Positions 17,935 through 26,871 of a stretch of 64,000 nt of DNA are shown here, piece by piece. The first letter of the stretch is position 1. Each line of letters opens with the position of its first letter. Origin of the DNA: Staphylococcus haemolyticus. Its GTDB lineage: Bacteria; Bacillota; Bacilli; Staphylococcales; Staphylococcaceae. The notes beneath the pieces are model-generated. The model was not told the DNA's origin. It did no database searches and saw only the letters and a list, made by a program, of their open reading frames with translations. Location of the stretch: the NCBI RefSeq assembly GCF_006094395.1, contig NZ_CP035291.1, positions 62,001-126,000 of the forward strand, read 5' to 3'. Position numbers and translations under genes: made by a program.

Positions 17935-18236
17935 ATGTATCCCAACCTTAAATTTGATATTAGTATTATCTATACATAAAGTGTAATTTATAAACATTAT
18001 AATGAATATTCATCCTAATTTATTTTATAAAATTACATGCAAAATGATATAGTGGTCAAAATGGGGTTACATTAGTAATTGTTAATGTAATATAATATCG
18101 AAGTTGTGAACAAATGATGAATGTTACATATTTATTTTTAAAAGGTTTTAAATAATGTGATTGAATTATTTCTACAATACTTTAAAATCAAGATTAAAAT
18201 TTAGAAAAAGAGAAAGCTTTTTGAGGTATAAGGATT

Positions 18237-19289
18237 ATGGGCGAGAGAGAAATGATAACACCCAGAACATTTATATTTAATGTATTAAATGGTGTAGCTT
18301 TAGCAATTGTAGTAGGTATGATTCCAAACGCAATATTAGGAGAGTTAAGTAAGTATTTAAGTCAATATAACGATATATTTACGAAAGTAGCCTTTGTAAC
18401 ACAAGGAATTCAATATTCGATTCCAATTCTGACAGGTGTATTAATTGCAGGACAATTTAAATTAACGCAATTACAAACCGCCGTTACAGGTGCAGCTGCC
18501 TTTGTAGGATCAGGTGCATCTACTTTCACAGATAATAAGTGGGTCATTGTTGGTATAGGAGATTTAATTAATACGATGATTACTGCATCGATTGCAGTCG
18601 GTATCATTTTATTGATTAGTCATAAATTAGGTAGTTTAAATATGATTGTGTTACCAATCGTTGGTGGTGCAGTGGCGGGCTTAATTGGACTATTGATCTT
18701 GCCATATACTAAATTGATTACATTAGGCTTAGGCGATGTTATCAATGGGTTAACCAATACACAACCTATTATCATGACTATATTGATCGCGATGATTTTC
18801 TCTATATTAATTGTTTCACCGATATCATCAATTGGGATAGGTTTGGCAATTGGCATTTCAGGCTTAGCAGCTGGTTCGGCTGCAGTTGGTGTAGCAGCGA
18901 GTGCAATTATGCTTGCAGTCGGTAGTTGGCGCGTAAATAAACCCGGTATTCCGATTACGGTATTACTTGGAGCAGTAAAATTAATGATGCCGACGCTGAT
19001 TCGTCATCCAATGATGATGCTACCCATTGTTTGTACTGCAGGTGTGTCAGGATTTGTTGGAGGGTTGTTCAATATTAAAGGTACACCCGATTCAGCAGGT
19101 TTCGGACTCATTGGTCTTGTTGGACCGATTAAATCGTTAAATTTATTGGAAATGGGTACAGCCAGTGGCTTATTGATTATTGCTATTGTGTACATCATTG
19201 TTCCATTAATTTCTGCGCTATTTTTCCATTACTTATTTGTAAAAGTATTAAAAATCTATAATCCTAATATCTTTAAATATCAGGTTTAA
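18237..19289 (+). CDS. PTS EIIC-type (PTS_EIIC_2) membrane permease
   Basis: The 350-residue protein is almost entirely hydrophobic, about ten membrane segments, with the Gly/Pro-rich loops GAAAFVGSGASTF, KLGSLNMIVLPIVGGAVAG and NIKGTPDSAGFGLIGLVGP typical of the stand-alone PTS_EIIC_2 family. It has no EIIA or EIIB domain and no PTS partner is adjacent, so it may need unlinked components or may not phosphorylate its substrate. Substrate unknown. Start ATG 18237 with a weak aagg site; an internal Met (MITPRTF) is an alternative. Confidence 0.78.
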   Translation: MGEREMITPRTFIFNVLNGVALAIVVGMIPNAILGELSKYLSQYNDIFTKVAFVTQGIQYSIPILTGVLIAGQFKLTQLQTAVTGAAAFVGSGASTFTDNKWVIVGIGDLINTMITASIAVGIILLISHKLGSLNMIVLPIVGGAVAGLIGLLILPYTKLITLGLGDVINGLTNTQPIIMTILIAMIFSILIVSPISSIGIGLAIGISGLAAGSAAVGVAASAIMLAVGSWRVNKPGIPITVLLGAVKLMMPTLIRHPMMMLPIVCTAGVSGFVGGLFNIKGTPDSAGFGLIGLVGPIKSLNLLEMGTASGLLIIAIVYIIVPLISALFFHYLFVKVLKIYNPNIFKYQV

Positions 19290-19298
19290 AATTATAAA

Positions 19299-19340
19299 TG
19301 TCTAGTTGAAGTATGTGTAATTGCTTTGGCTAGACTTTTT
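19299..19340 (+). terminator. Terminator of PTS IIC gene
   Basis: Arms gtctag and ctagac around a 27-base loop, followed by a T-run. Confidence 0.65.
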
Positions 19341-19467
19341 AATTTTTAAAAGTTATAAACTATCAAAAAGGTAACTAATGTAGTTAATGTATTATTCTGA
19401 TGCATATTTGACTAACAATTATGATAGGTATATGATTATAAAAAAATTAATACATGATTGAAGGACA

Positions 19468-19682
19468 AGAGCTATATTGTCGATTCACAGAGAGGGGATA
19501 AACGCTGAGATATTCCTAATCTAAAATATAGTTTACTACCTTTTCATACATTACATGGAAACATGTAACGTTTCATGCGCGTTAATGCATGGCTAAAGTG
19601 CCATCTCTTGATTGAGATGGAATGTTGGGTGGAACCACGGGTGTTACAAACTTGTCCCTCTTGTAGGGACGGGTTTTTTATT
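19468..19682 (+). promoter_or_regulatory. T-box leader of threonyl-tRNA synthetase gene
   Basis: The conserved T-box sequence GGGTGGAACCACG is at 19627-19639. It is followed by the terminator hairpin (ttgtccc / gggacgg, then tttttt) ending at 19682. The upstream region can fold into stem I, and an ACC codon at 19538-19540 is a plausible threonine specifier. Uncharged tRNA-Thr would stabilise the antiterminator and turn on the gene. Confidence 0.92.
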
Positions 19683-19711
19683 TTATATAAATGTTTAAGG
19701 AGAGATGTATC

Positions 19712-21628
19712 ATGTCTAATCAACAAATCAATATTCAATTTCCAGACGGAAGTAATAAAGCGTATCAAGCTGGAGTGCTTGCTAGTGATGTAGCGAAATC
19801 CATTAGCCAATCTTTATATAAGGAAGCAGTCGTTTGTCGTATGAATGACCGTTTAGTTGATTTGACCCATCCTCTTCAAGAAGACTGTGAACTCACATTT
19901 TACACACTTAAAGATCAAGAAGGTTTAAATGTAATGCGACATTCTGCCGCCCACGTCTTAGCACAAGCACTTACTCGATTATATCCCGATGTAAAATTAA
20001 CAATCGGTCCTGTCATTGAGCATGGTTTTTACTATGATATCGATTTAGATGAATCCATTAGTGAAGCAGATTTAAATAAAATTGAAAAAGAAATGAAGAA
20101 AATCCATAGTGAAAATTTAAAATTTGAACGACAAAATTTAAGTTATGCAGAAGCTAAAAATATTTTTAAAGATAATCCTTACAAGTTGGAACTTACAGAA
20201 GAACATAAAGATGATCAACTTTCACTGTATCAACAAGGGGAATTTATTGATTTATGCGTAGGGCCACACGTACCAAGTACTAAATTTGTAAATCATTTTA
20301 AATTAACTAAAGTATCAGGTGCCTATTGGCGAGGTAATAGTGATAATAAGATGTTGCAACGTATTTACGGCGTAGCATTTCGTTCTAAAGATCAACTTGA
20401 TGACTATTTTGAATTTTTAAGGGAAGCGGAAGAGCGCAATCATAGACGCTTAGGTAAACAGTTGAAATTATTCATGTTTTCTGAAGAAGCGCCAGGTATG
20501 CCATTCTATCTATCTAATGGTCAATTCATTCGAAATCAAATGGAAAGTTTCTTGAGAGAGGTTCAATTGAAACACGATTATGATGAGGTAAGAACACCGT
20601 TAATGATGAACAAACGACTTTGGGAAGAATCAGGACATTGGGACCATTATCATGAGAACATGTATTTCACTAAAGTGGATGAAAATGATTACGCGTTGAA
20701 ACCAATGAATTGCCCGGGACATATGTTAATTTTCAAAAATGAACTTAGATCTTATAAAGATTTACCGCTTCGAATTGCTGAATTTGGTCAAGTGCACCGT
20801 CATGAGTTCAGTGGTGCATTGAATGGTTTGCTACGCGTGAGAACATTCTGCCAAGATGACGCGCATATCTTTATCATGAAATCTCAAATCAAATCAGAAG
20901 TGCAGGAAATTCTGAAATTAATTGATTATATTTATTCAGTATTCGGCTTTGAATATAGTATTGAATTATCAACACGTCCGGATGATTATTTAGGAGACTT
21001 AGACTTATGGAATGAAGCGGAACAATCATTGGCACATGTATTGGATGACCTTGGATTAGACTATTCTATTAATGAAGGGGACGGCGCTTTCTATGGTCCT
21101 AAGATTGATGTGCATATTAAAGACGCATTAAATCGAAGCCATCAATGTGCTACAGTGCAATTAGATTTCCAAATGCCAGAGAAATTTGAATTAACTTACA
21201 TTAACGAACAAAATGAAAAAGAACGACCAGTTGTATTGCATAGAGCAGTATTCGGTTCACTAGACCGCTTCTTCGGTATTTTAATCGAACACTTCAAAGG
21301 CGCATTCCCACTATGGATGGCACCTGTACAAGTGAATTTAATTGGCGTATCAGATAATAATGATGATTACGTCCGCACAGTTGCAGAGGTACTAAGAGAT
21401 GAGAATATCCGTGTTGCTATAGATGATCGGGATGAAAAGCTTGGCAAAAAAATTAGAGAAAGCCAGATGAATAAAATTCCATATACATTAGTATTAGGAG
21501 ACGATGAACAACAACATCACACGGTTTCAGTTAGAAAATATGCACATGATGATAATGAAACAATGGATATTCAAGCATTTATTGAAAAGTTAAAACATGA
21601 AATTGAAAGTAAAGAATTATTAGTTTAA
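19712..21628 (+). CDS. thrS: Threonyl-tRNA synthetase, ThrZ-like form
   Basis: The 638-residue enzyme joins threonine to tRNA-Thr. Visible parts are the N-terminal TGS domain, the editing domain with HSAAHVLAQAL and the Cys/His motif DLCVGPHVPST, the class II core with motif 2 (VHRHEFSGALNGLLRVRTF) and motif 3 (PVVLHRAVFGSLDRF), zinc ligands (MNCPGHM, with the H of RVRTFCQDDAH and the late H of LHRA), and the anticodon-binding domain. It starts at ATG 19712 after aaggaga. Segments such as KLFMFSEEAPGMPFYL resemble, from memory, the auxiliary ThrZ of Bacillus subtilis more than the housekeeping staphylococcal ThrS, so it is probably a second synthetase. T-box controlled. Confidence 0.9.
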   Translation: MSNQQINIQFPDGSNKAYQAGVLASDVAKSISQSLYKEAVVCRMNDRLVDLTHPLQEDCELTFYTLKDQEGLNVMRHSAAHVLAQALTRLYPDVKLTIGPVIEHGFYYDIDLDESISEADLNKIEKEMKKIHSENLKFERQNLSYAEAKNIFKDNPYKLELTEEHKDDQLSLYQQGEFIDLCVGPHVPSTKFVNHFKLTKVSGAYWRGNSDNKMLQRIYGVAFRSKDQLDDYFEFLREAEERNHRRLGKQLKLFMFSEEAPGMPFYLSNGQFIRNQMESFLREVQLKHDYDEVRTPLMMNKRLWEESGHWDHYHENMYFTKVDENDYALKPMNCPGHMLIFKNELRSYKDLPLRIAEFGQVHRHEFSGALNGLLRVRTFCQDDAHIFIMKSQIKSEVQEILKLIDYIYSVFGFEYSIELSTRPDDYLGDLDLWNEAEQSLAHVLDDLGLDYSINEGDGAFYGPKIDVHIKDALNRSHQCATVQLDFQMPEKFELTYINEQNEKERPVVLHRAVFGSLDRFFGILIEHFKGAFPLWMAPVQVNLIGVSDNNDDYVRTVAEVLRDENIRVAIDDRDEKLGKKIRESQMNKIPYTLVLGDDEQQHHTVSVRKYAHDDNETMDIQAFIEKLKHEIESKELLV

Positions 21629-21649
21629 TGATATAACCTAAACTCAATC

Positions 21650-21686
21650 AAGCCTATCAGGGAATGAACACTTTGATAGGCTTTTT
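21650..21686 (+). terminator. Terminator of threonyl-tRNA synthetase gene
   Basis: Arms aagcctatca and tgataggctt followed by a T-run. Confidence 0.9.
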
Positions 21687-21779
21687 AATGTCTAGATATT
21701 AAATATAAATATGAAAATTGTAGAATAATTATATAATGTATTAAAATAATAAAAATACTAAATTGTTAAGGGATATAAG

Positions 21780-22634
21780 ATGATTAAACTAACAGATTTT
21801 ATTCAGACACCAAATATAAGTAAAACTAAAATTAAATTTAATATGAATGCTGGTGATATAAGTAAGCGAGCATGGGACTTTTTATTAGAAGATAGTGAAG
21901 ATTGGATAGTTATGAACGCATGGAAAACATTACAAAATAACAATAATCTTAATAAGGCAGACTACTTAATAGCCATGGCTCAGTATTATCCATATGGTCC
22001 GGAATATTTTGTGTTTGGAGGTATTTATAAGGTTGAAAAGATACAACCAGAAGTATTTAATCAAGTTGGTTATAAACTAACATTACTTGATGACTATAAA
22101 GAATACCGAAAAAGACTTATTATCAAACTACAGAAACCGATTGGTAGAGATGTATATAATCGCCTCTATTCAACTGTACAAGAACAATTACAACCAGAAG
22201 TTTATGAAATAGCGCCAAATGTTAAGTTGGGACATTTTAAAGGTTATCAACATGTGTGTTTAAAGCATAAAGAATTACAACAGATTATAGATAGAAATGA
22301 ACCAAGTTGGAAAGATGCATTAAGTCACGTTAAAGGTGTTTATGTTATTACCGATTTAGAAACGGGACAATTATATATTGGTTCAGCATCTGGAAATACA
22401 GATGGTATATGGCAACGATGGTCGAATTATGCTCATTTAAATAATTTAACTGGTGGCAATAAAGAATTTCTGTCCATTTTAAATGCAAAAGGAAGAGATT
22501 ATATTATTAATCATTTTCAATATTCTATCTTGGAAATATTTGATACCAAGACAAAGTCTAATACAATAATTGAAAGAGAGAATTATTGGAAAACAGTATT
22601 GGATACGAAAAATCATGGTATGAATCATAATTAA
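21780..22634 (+). CDS. GIY-YIG nuclease family protein
   Basis: The 284-residue protein has an N-terminal region of about 180 residues of unknown type and a C-terminal GIY-YIG endonuclease domain: GVY at 186-188, YIG at 199-201, Arg213 in WQRWSNY and the catalytic Glu265 in IIEREN. All key catalytic positions are present, so it should cut DNA. Stand-alone GIY-YIG proteins of this build occur in accessory regions and are suspected of restriction-like or repair roles. The next gene, mepB, follows after 37 bases and could be cotranscribed. Confidence 0.85.
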   Translation: MIKLTDFIQTPNISKTKIKFNMNAGDISKRAWDFLLEDSEDWIVMNAWKTLQNNNNLNKADYLIAMAQYYPYGPEYFVFGGIYKVEKIQPEVFNQVGYKLTLLDDYKEYRKRLIIKLQKPIGRDVYNRLYSTVQEQLQPEVYEIAPNVKLGHFKGYQHVCLKHKELQQIIDRNEPSWKDALSHVKGVYVITDLETGQLYIGSASGNTDGIWQRWSNYAHLNNLTGGNKEFLSILNAKGRDYIINHFQYSILEIFDTKTKSNTIIERENYWKTVLDTKNHGMNHN

Positions 22635-22671
22635 ATTTTTAAGATATTATAAATTAAATAAGGAGATATTT

Positions 22672-23130
22672 ATGAAATCCATTGAAACGATGCAATCTTA
22701 CCATTTGTTGAAATTGTTATTTTCAAATTCTGAAGTTTCCTATGTATTAGAAGAATGGAATCAACAATATGAAGCGGTAGAAATAAAAACTCGAAATGGA
22801 CATTTTAAAAGTAGGTTAGCTCAAAAGACGCCTAACAAAAAAGGCTACTTTTTCGCAATGTGGAAAAAAGATGAAAATAATACGAATGTGCCGTTTACTG
22901 AGGATGATTTAGAGAATCAATTAATAGTGAATATTGTTGATGATAATTGGAGAGGCCAGTTTATATTTCCTAAGGATATATTGATCAAGAAAGGTATTTT
23001 GAAAAGTGATGAGTCTAAAGGGAAAATGGCATTGAGGGTGTATCCACCGTGGGAAACTGAATTAAATAAAACAGCAACTAAGACACAAGCATGGCAATGT
23101 GCATATTTTAATGAGATAACGCACGAATAA
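22672..23130 (+). CDS. mepB: MepB family protein
   Basis: The 152-residue protein carries KTPNKKGYFFAMWKKD, GQFIFPKDILIKKGIL, KGKMALRVYPPWE and LNKTATKTQAWQCAYF, the conserved blocks of MepB. In S. aureus MepB is encoded with the MepR-regulated MepA multidrug pump; its biochemical role is unproven. Here neither mepR nor mepA is next to it; it follows a GIY-YIG nuclease. The ATG has a perfect aaggag site 6 bases away. Confidence 0.88.
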   Translation: MKSIETMQSYHLLKLLFSNSEVSYVLEEWNQQYEAVEIKTRNGHFKSRLAQKTPNKKGYFFAMWKKDENNTNVPFTEDDLENQLIVNIVDDNWRGQFIFPKDILIKKGILKSDESKGKMALRVYPPWETELNKTATKTQAWQCAYFNEITHE

Positions 23131-23186
23131 ATACTCAATCTACGTTTTAAAGTAATAAAAATTTGATATGTAAATGGAGATAGTTA

Positions 23187-23504
23187 ATGGACGGTATCAT
23201 TGCGTTTATTCAAATGTTAGTAGTAGTACCTTATTCTATATTTTTACTGGCAGTGTTTATGTATTGTATATGGAAATGTGTGTGGCTAATAAATGATTTA
23301 ATGAGGTTGTTGTTGGAGAACAATTTGAAAATCAATGTTTCTGAAAACAAGTCTTTTGTGACACTATTTTTCTCTATATTCATAGGGACACTACTTTTTA
23401 TCATCCCGTTTTACATTATTGTCTTGTTAATTGGTAACTTTTTCCAAGTGATTTTAGTGATGATAGGCATATATATCATAGTTACAAAGCTAAAAAATAA
23501 ATAA
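23187..23504 (+). CDS. Small membrane protein, unknown
   Basis: The 105-residue product has two or three hydrophobic segments (about 5-30, 52-80 and 82-100) with a polar loop (LENNLKINVSENKS). A ggagat site precedes ATG and a clean terminator follows. No family recognised. Confidence 0.6.
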   Translation: MDGIIAFIQMLVVVPYSIFLLAVFMYCIWKCVWLINDLMRLLLENNLKINVSENKSFVTLFFSIFIGTLLFIIPFYIIVLLIGNFFQVILVMIGIYIIVTKLKNK

Positions 23505-23514
23505 TAATTTATCT

Positions 23515-23544
23515 AAAACATGCTATTGAGTTAGCATGTTTTTT
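23515..23544 (+). terminator. Terminator
   Basis: Arms aaaacatgcta and tagcatgtttt followed by T-run. Confidence 0.9.
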
Positions 23545-23690
23545 AATAACGTATTTGTAAATATCAAAATAATTCATTTGTATTCTTTTGAAGTTGTATA
23601 AATGACTATTATACAATGAAAGTTGGTTGCTATTTTTTAAAAATTCAAACATAAAGCAATCTTAGTTTAGTATGTAAAAGGGAGATACAA

Positions 23691-24758
23691 ATGAGAGTTT
23701 ATACATCGATTATATTTTGGATGAGGACAATCGCGTGTTTAAGTGTTGTAATGATACATACAATAACAACGACTTTTTATAAATTCGACATGCCGAATGA
23801 AGGCTACTTGTTAAGAATTTTTCAATTGTTATTGCTATACGCGACACCAATGTTTGTTTTTATTTCAGAGTTCTTGTTAGCTAAGCAGTATAAAACGAAA
23901 GTGAAAGATGGATTCTTTAAGCAAAAGCTACTAACGTTAGGCATTCCATATATCATCATTAATTTAGGACTTGCGTATGTGTATGGACATCCTAAAAATT
24001 TTGAGGATTATATGGATTCTGTTGTATTTATGATGTTCCATGGTGGGACATTAACTTATTTTATTGTAATTATTTTTCAGTTCTATTTACTACATATAAT
24101 ATTTGCTAAACATTTGGTCAAACTTAATCCAATCAAATTAGTTATCTACTCATTAATAATTACCACTTTATTCTGGGCTATGAGAAACTTCATACCCGCA
24201 CCAGAATCAATTTATTTTAATTGGTTGTGGCAAAGAGAAGGCTGGATGATATTTATTGGATGGTTGAGTTACTTCCTATTAGGTTTCTATATGGGTTATC
24301 ATTATGAGAAACTAATGAACCATATTCAAAAATACACAATCCATATTGTGAGCGGAACGGTAATTGTTACCATTTTTGTGGTTTGCAATTATTTATTTGG
24401 AATTTTGACTTTAGTCGACTCTAAACGTTTTGATACACCTATTTATGTAACAATGGTTATTTTATTATTCTTTTTAATCGCATCTTATTTCAAATACGTT
24501 CCAAGATTTATTATTTTCATTAGTAATTATTCATTTTCAATTTATTTAATTCATTACTTCTTTGTGCATAGATTAGGAGCGCTGCACGATCATCCGCTGT
24601 TAAACATCCTATTTACGTTTACATTAACAATGACATTCTCAATATGTATCTCTTATGTAATGAATTTAAGTAAATTTGGTAAGTATATTGTTGGCGGTAT
24701 AGGGAAAATGAAGTATGAAACGTATTATCAAAGTTATAAACAAAATTTAGTGGATTAA
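23691..24758 (+). CDS. Acyltransferase 3 family membrane protein
   Basis: The 355-residue integral membrane protein has about ten helices. The N-terminal helix contains FWMRTIACLSVVMIHTIT, with the conserved Arg and His of acyltransferase-3/OafA/IcaC proteins, which transfer acetyl or succinyl groups to cell-surface polysaccharides. The C-terminal part (SNYSFSIYLIHYFFVHRL) is also typical. IcaC and OatA belong to the same family; there is no ica operon here and no OatA-type SGNH domain. It is followed after 14 bases by a GT2 glycosyltransferase, so both probably decorate the same surface polymer. ATG with gggagat upstream. Confidence 0.85.
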   Translation: MRVYTSIIFWMRTIACLSVVMIHTITTTFYKFDMPNEGYLLRIFQLLLLYATPMFVFISEFLLAKQYKTKVKDGFFKQKLLTLGIPYIIINLGLAYVYGHPKNFEDYMDSVVFMMFHGGTLTYFIVIIFQFYLLHIIFAKHLVKLNPIKLVIYSLIITTLFWAMRNFIPAPESIYFNWLWQREGWMIFIGWLSYFLLGFYMGYHYEKLMNHIQKYTIHIVSGTVIVTIFVVCNYLFGILTLVDSKRFDTPIYVTMVILLFFLIASYFKYVPRFIIFISNYSFSIYLIHYFFVHRLGALHDHPLLNILFTFTLTMTFSICISYVMNLSKFGKYIVGGIGKMKYETYYQSYKQNLVD

Positions 24759-24772
24759 AAGGTGGGAGAAGT

Positions 24773-26668
24773 ATGGCTAAACTAGTTTCAATTATTGTAT
24801 CTGTTTACAATAAGGAGCAGTTTTTAGAAAAGTGCATAGAGTCTTTAATTGACTTAAAGATGGACAAGAATAATATTGAAGCGATATTTGTAGATGATTG
24901 TTCAACTGATGAGTCGGTTAACATTATCAAGCATTATGAAAAGGACTATGACTTTATAAAATTAATTCAATTACCTGAAAATACAGGTAGTCCTTCTGAA
25001 CCAAGAAACATTGGAATGAGAGAGGCACAAGGTAAATATATTACGTTACTTGATGCAGATGATTGGTTAGATAAGGAAGGATTCCCTCAAGTGATTGAGA
25101 AAGTGAATAAAGATGATGCCGACCTTGGTTTTGGACAAAGTTTTAAACATAAGTCAAAAAACGTGAAGTATCATGCTAGGTTTACTTCTTATAAGGAAGC
25201 ATCACATTTAAAACCACAAGATATTAGTAAGATTTTTAGAGCAGTCGGACCACCAGGAAAGGTATTTAAACGAAGTCTAGTCATGGATCATCATATTGAA
25301 TTTGAACATATGAAATATGGCGAGGATAAGTTGTTTTTCTTTCAGCTATTTGGAAAAGTGGACGATATCACAATGTCCACAATACCTATGTATCACGTAA
25401 ATCGTTACGATGAAAATAAATCATTGGTACAGCAAACATCAATGTTAGATAAAGCAAACTCAAATTTAGAGGTTCTAGATAGAACTTGTCATATGGATAT
25501 GTCTTCGGAACTTAAGCATATGGCTTTAGCTAGAATGGTTGAAGTAGACTTTATTTCGAGATTCCTTCGTACGAAGACATTTATTAAATCTGCAGATAAA
25601 GAGAAATTTTATGCAGTAATTGAAAAAGTTGAACGAAAAATAAAAGAGCAAGGCATTGATATCAATACATTGATTACGAATCCAGTATTCAAGCAAATCT
25701 ACACGTTATATCATCATGCAGATGAATCGGTATTTGTTAATTTTACAAAGGATGTTGTTAATGACCAATGGCGCTATATTATTCAAGATGACATTGTCTT
25801 TAGAGATTTCGTTCATCAATATGACATGATTAAACCTACTGTTGTTGATTGCTACCCAGTTTACGAAGGCACGCAAATGATGGGAGAAAACAAATACGAA
25901 GTCATTCGTGTCATGAAACCAGACGATATAAACATCCAATCAGTAAGTTTAGTAGAAATCAACAATGCGGCGAATGAATATGAAGTGACGTATAAATATA
26001 GCGACGATAGAATTTATGTTCCACATGAGGAATTTGAAAAGTTAAATAAAGATATCAATATTAATTTTAATGTGAATTATGGTGAGTCAGGACGCTCATT
26101 GGTGTATGCTTCATATCCAAGTTTCAATGATGTATTTAAAATGAAACGCCAAAATTTCAAAGTTGAATTTGTGCATAAAAAGAATGAGAACAAAGCACAA
26201 CAAGTAACAAACCGTAAAAGTGAATATTTCAAGAGAATAACGAATCCAATGATGACATTGAAAAAAATTAAAATATACAAAGATGTATCATTTAAAGAAG
26301 AAGTAGGTAGTCTAGAAGCGGGTACTAGAGTTGAAGCGTCAGATATTCAATATACATCGAAAGGCACACCTCGACTGGTATTAGATGATGGTAGTATAAT
26401 CACAGCGAATAAAGATTTTATTACCTTAATCAACACATCGGGATTAAACAAGTATATTACTGAGGTGCCTAAGAAAGTTAAAGTTGTAAAAGCATGTAAA
26501 CTCTATGATTCACGTGATTTTAAAGACAATACAGTACGTAAACTTAAAAAAGGTGATGTATTAACTATTAGAGACATCATTTATACGAACAACTCAACAC
26601 CTCGCTTAGTAACACAAGAAGGCCTATTCTTAACAGCAAATAAAGATTTTATTAAGATCATCAAGTAA
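24773..26668 (+). CDS. GT2 glycosyltransferase, TarS-like, with two C-terminal repeat domains
   Basis: The 631-residue enzyme has a GT-A domain: SIIVSVYNKEQFLEKC, VDDCSTDES, the PRN motif and the metal-binding DADD in LLDADDWLD. The architecture (GT2 plus long C-terminal region, about 600 residues) resembles wall-teichoic-acid glycosyltransferases such as TarS/TarP, but identity cannot be judged here. At the end two related 58-residue repeats (about 496-553 and 573-631) share the patterns TPRLV, ANKDFI and a Lys-rich strand, as in DUF5776/SH3-like cell-wall modules. It is second in an operon with an acyltransferase, on a strong gtgggag site. A wall polymer is the likely substrate. Confidence 0.82.
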   Translation: MAKLVSIIVSVYNKEQFLEKCIESLIDLKMDKNNIEAIFVDDCSTDESVNIIKHYEKDYDFIKLIQLPENTGSPSEPRNIGMREAQGKYITLLDADDWLDKEGFPQVIEKVNKDDADLGFGQSFKHKSKNVKYHARFTSYKEASHLKPQDISKIFRAVGPPGKVFKRSLVMDHHIEFEHMKYGEDKLFFFQLFGKVDDITMSTIPMYHVNRYDENKSLVQQTSMLDKANSNLEVLDRTCHMDMSSELKHMALARMVEVDFISRFLRTKTFIKSADKEKFYAVIEKVERKIKEQGIDINTLITNPVFKQIYTLYHHADESVFVNFTKDVVNDQWRYIIQDDIVFRDFVHQYDMIKPTVVDCYPVYEGTQMMGENKYEVIRVMKPDDINIQSVSLVEINNAANEYEVTYKYSDDRIYVPHEEFEKLNKDININFNVNYGESGRSLVYASYPSFNDVFKMKRQNFKVEFVHKKNENKAQQVTNRKSEYFKRITNPMMTLKKIKIYKDVSFKEEVGSLEAGTRVEASDIQYTSKGTPRLVLDDGSIITANKDFITLINTSGLNKYITEVPKKVKVVKACKLYDSRDFKDNTVRKLKKGDVLTIRDIIYTNNSTPRLVTQEGLFLTANKDFIKIIK

Positions 26669-26689
26669 TGAACCTAAGTGCTATAGAGA

Positions 26690-26765
26690 CGGCATCCCAG
26701 GAACGTGAAGCAACTTAAGTGAGTGGGTTATCTATCTAAGATCGACTTTAGAGAACTATTTTAGA
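26690..26765. repeat. Dispersed imperfect intergenic repeat, copy 1
   Basis: Bases around 26697-26753 (aggaacgtgaa, acttaag, tctatcta, actttagagaac in order) match, with small indels, a block at about 57358-57413 next to the WYL-regulator gene. No coding potential. Confidence 0.45.
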
Positions 26766-26782
26766 ACTATTGAAACTAAAGA

Positions 26783-26825
26783 AGCCAGTAAATGAAGTTG
26801 TTAAAACTCATTTACTGGCTATTTT
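26783..26825. terminator. Bidirectional terminator between GT2 gene and mntC
   Basis: Arms agccagtaaatga and tcatttactggct with a 12-base loop and a T-rich tail. Confidence 0.9.
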
Positions 26826-26871
26826 AATAGGAGGATGATTTCCATGGACTTACTACATGAATGACTACATT

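Noticed and set aside
26844-26864. Six-codon ORF after aggagg downstream of the GT2 gene
   Set aside because: Too short and lies after the terminator.
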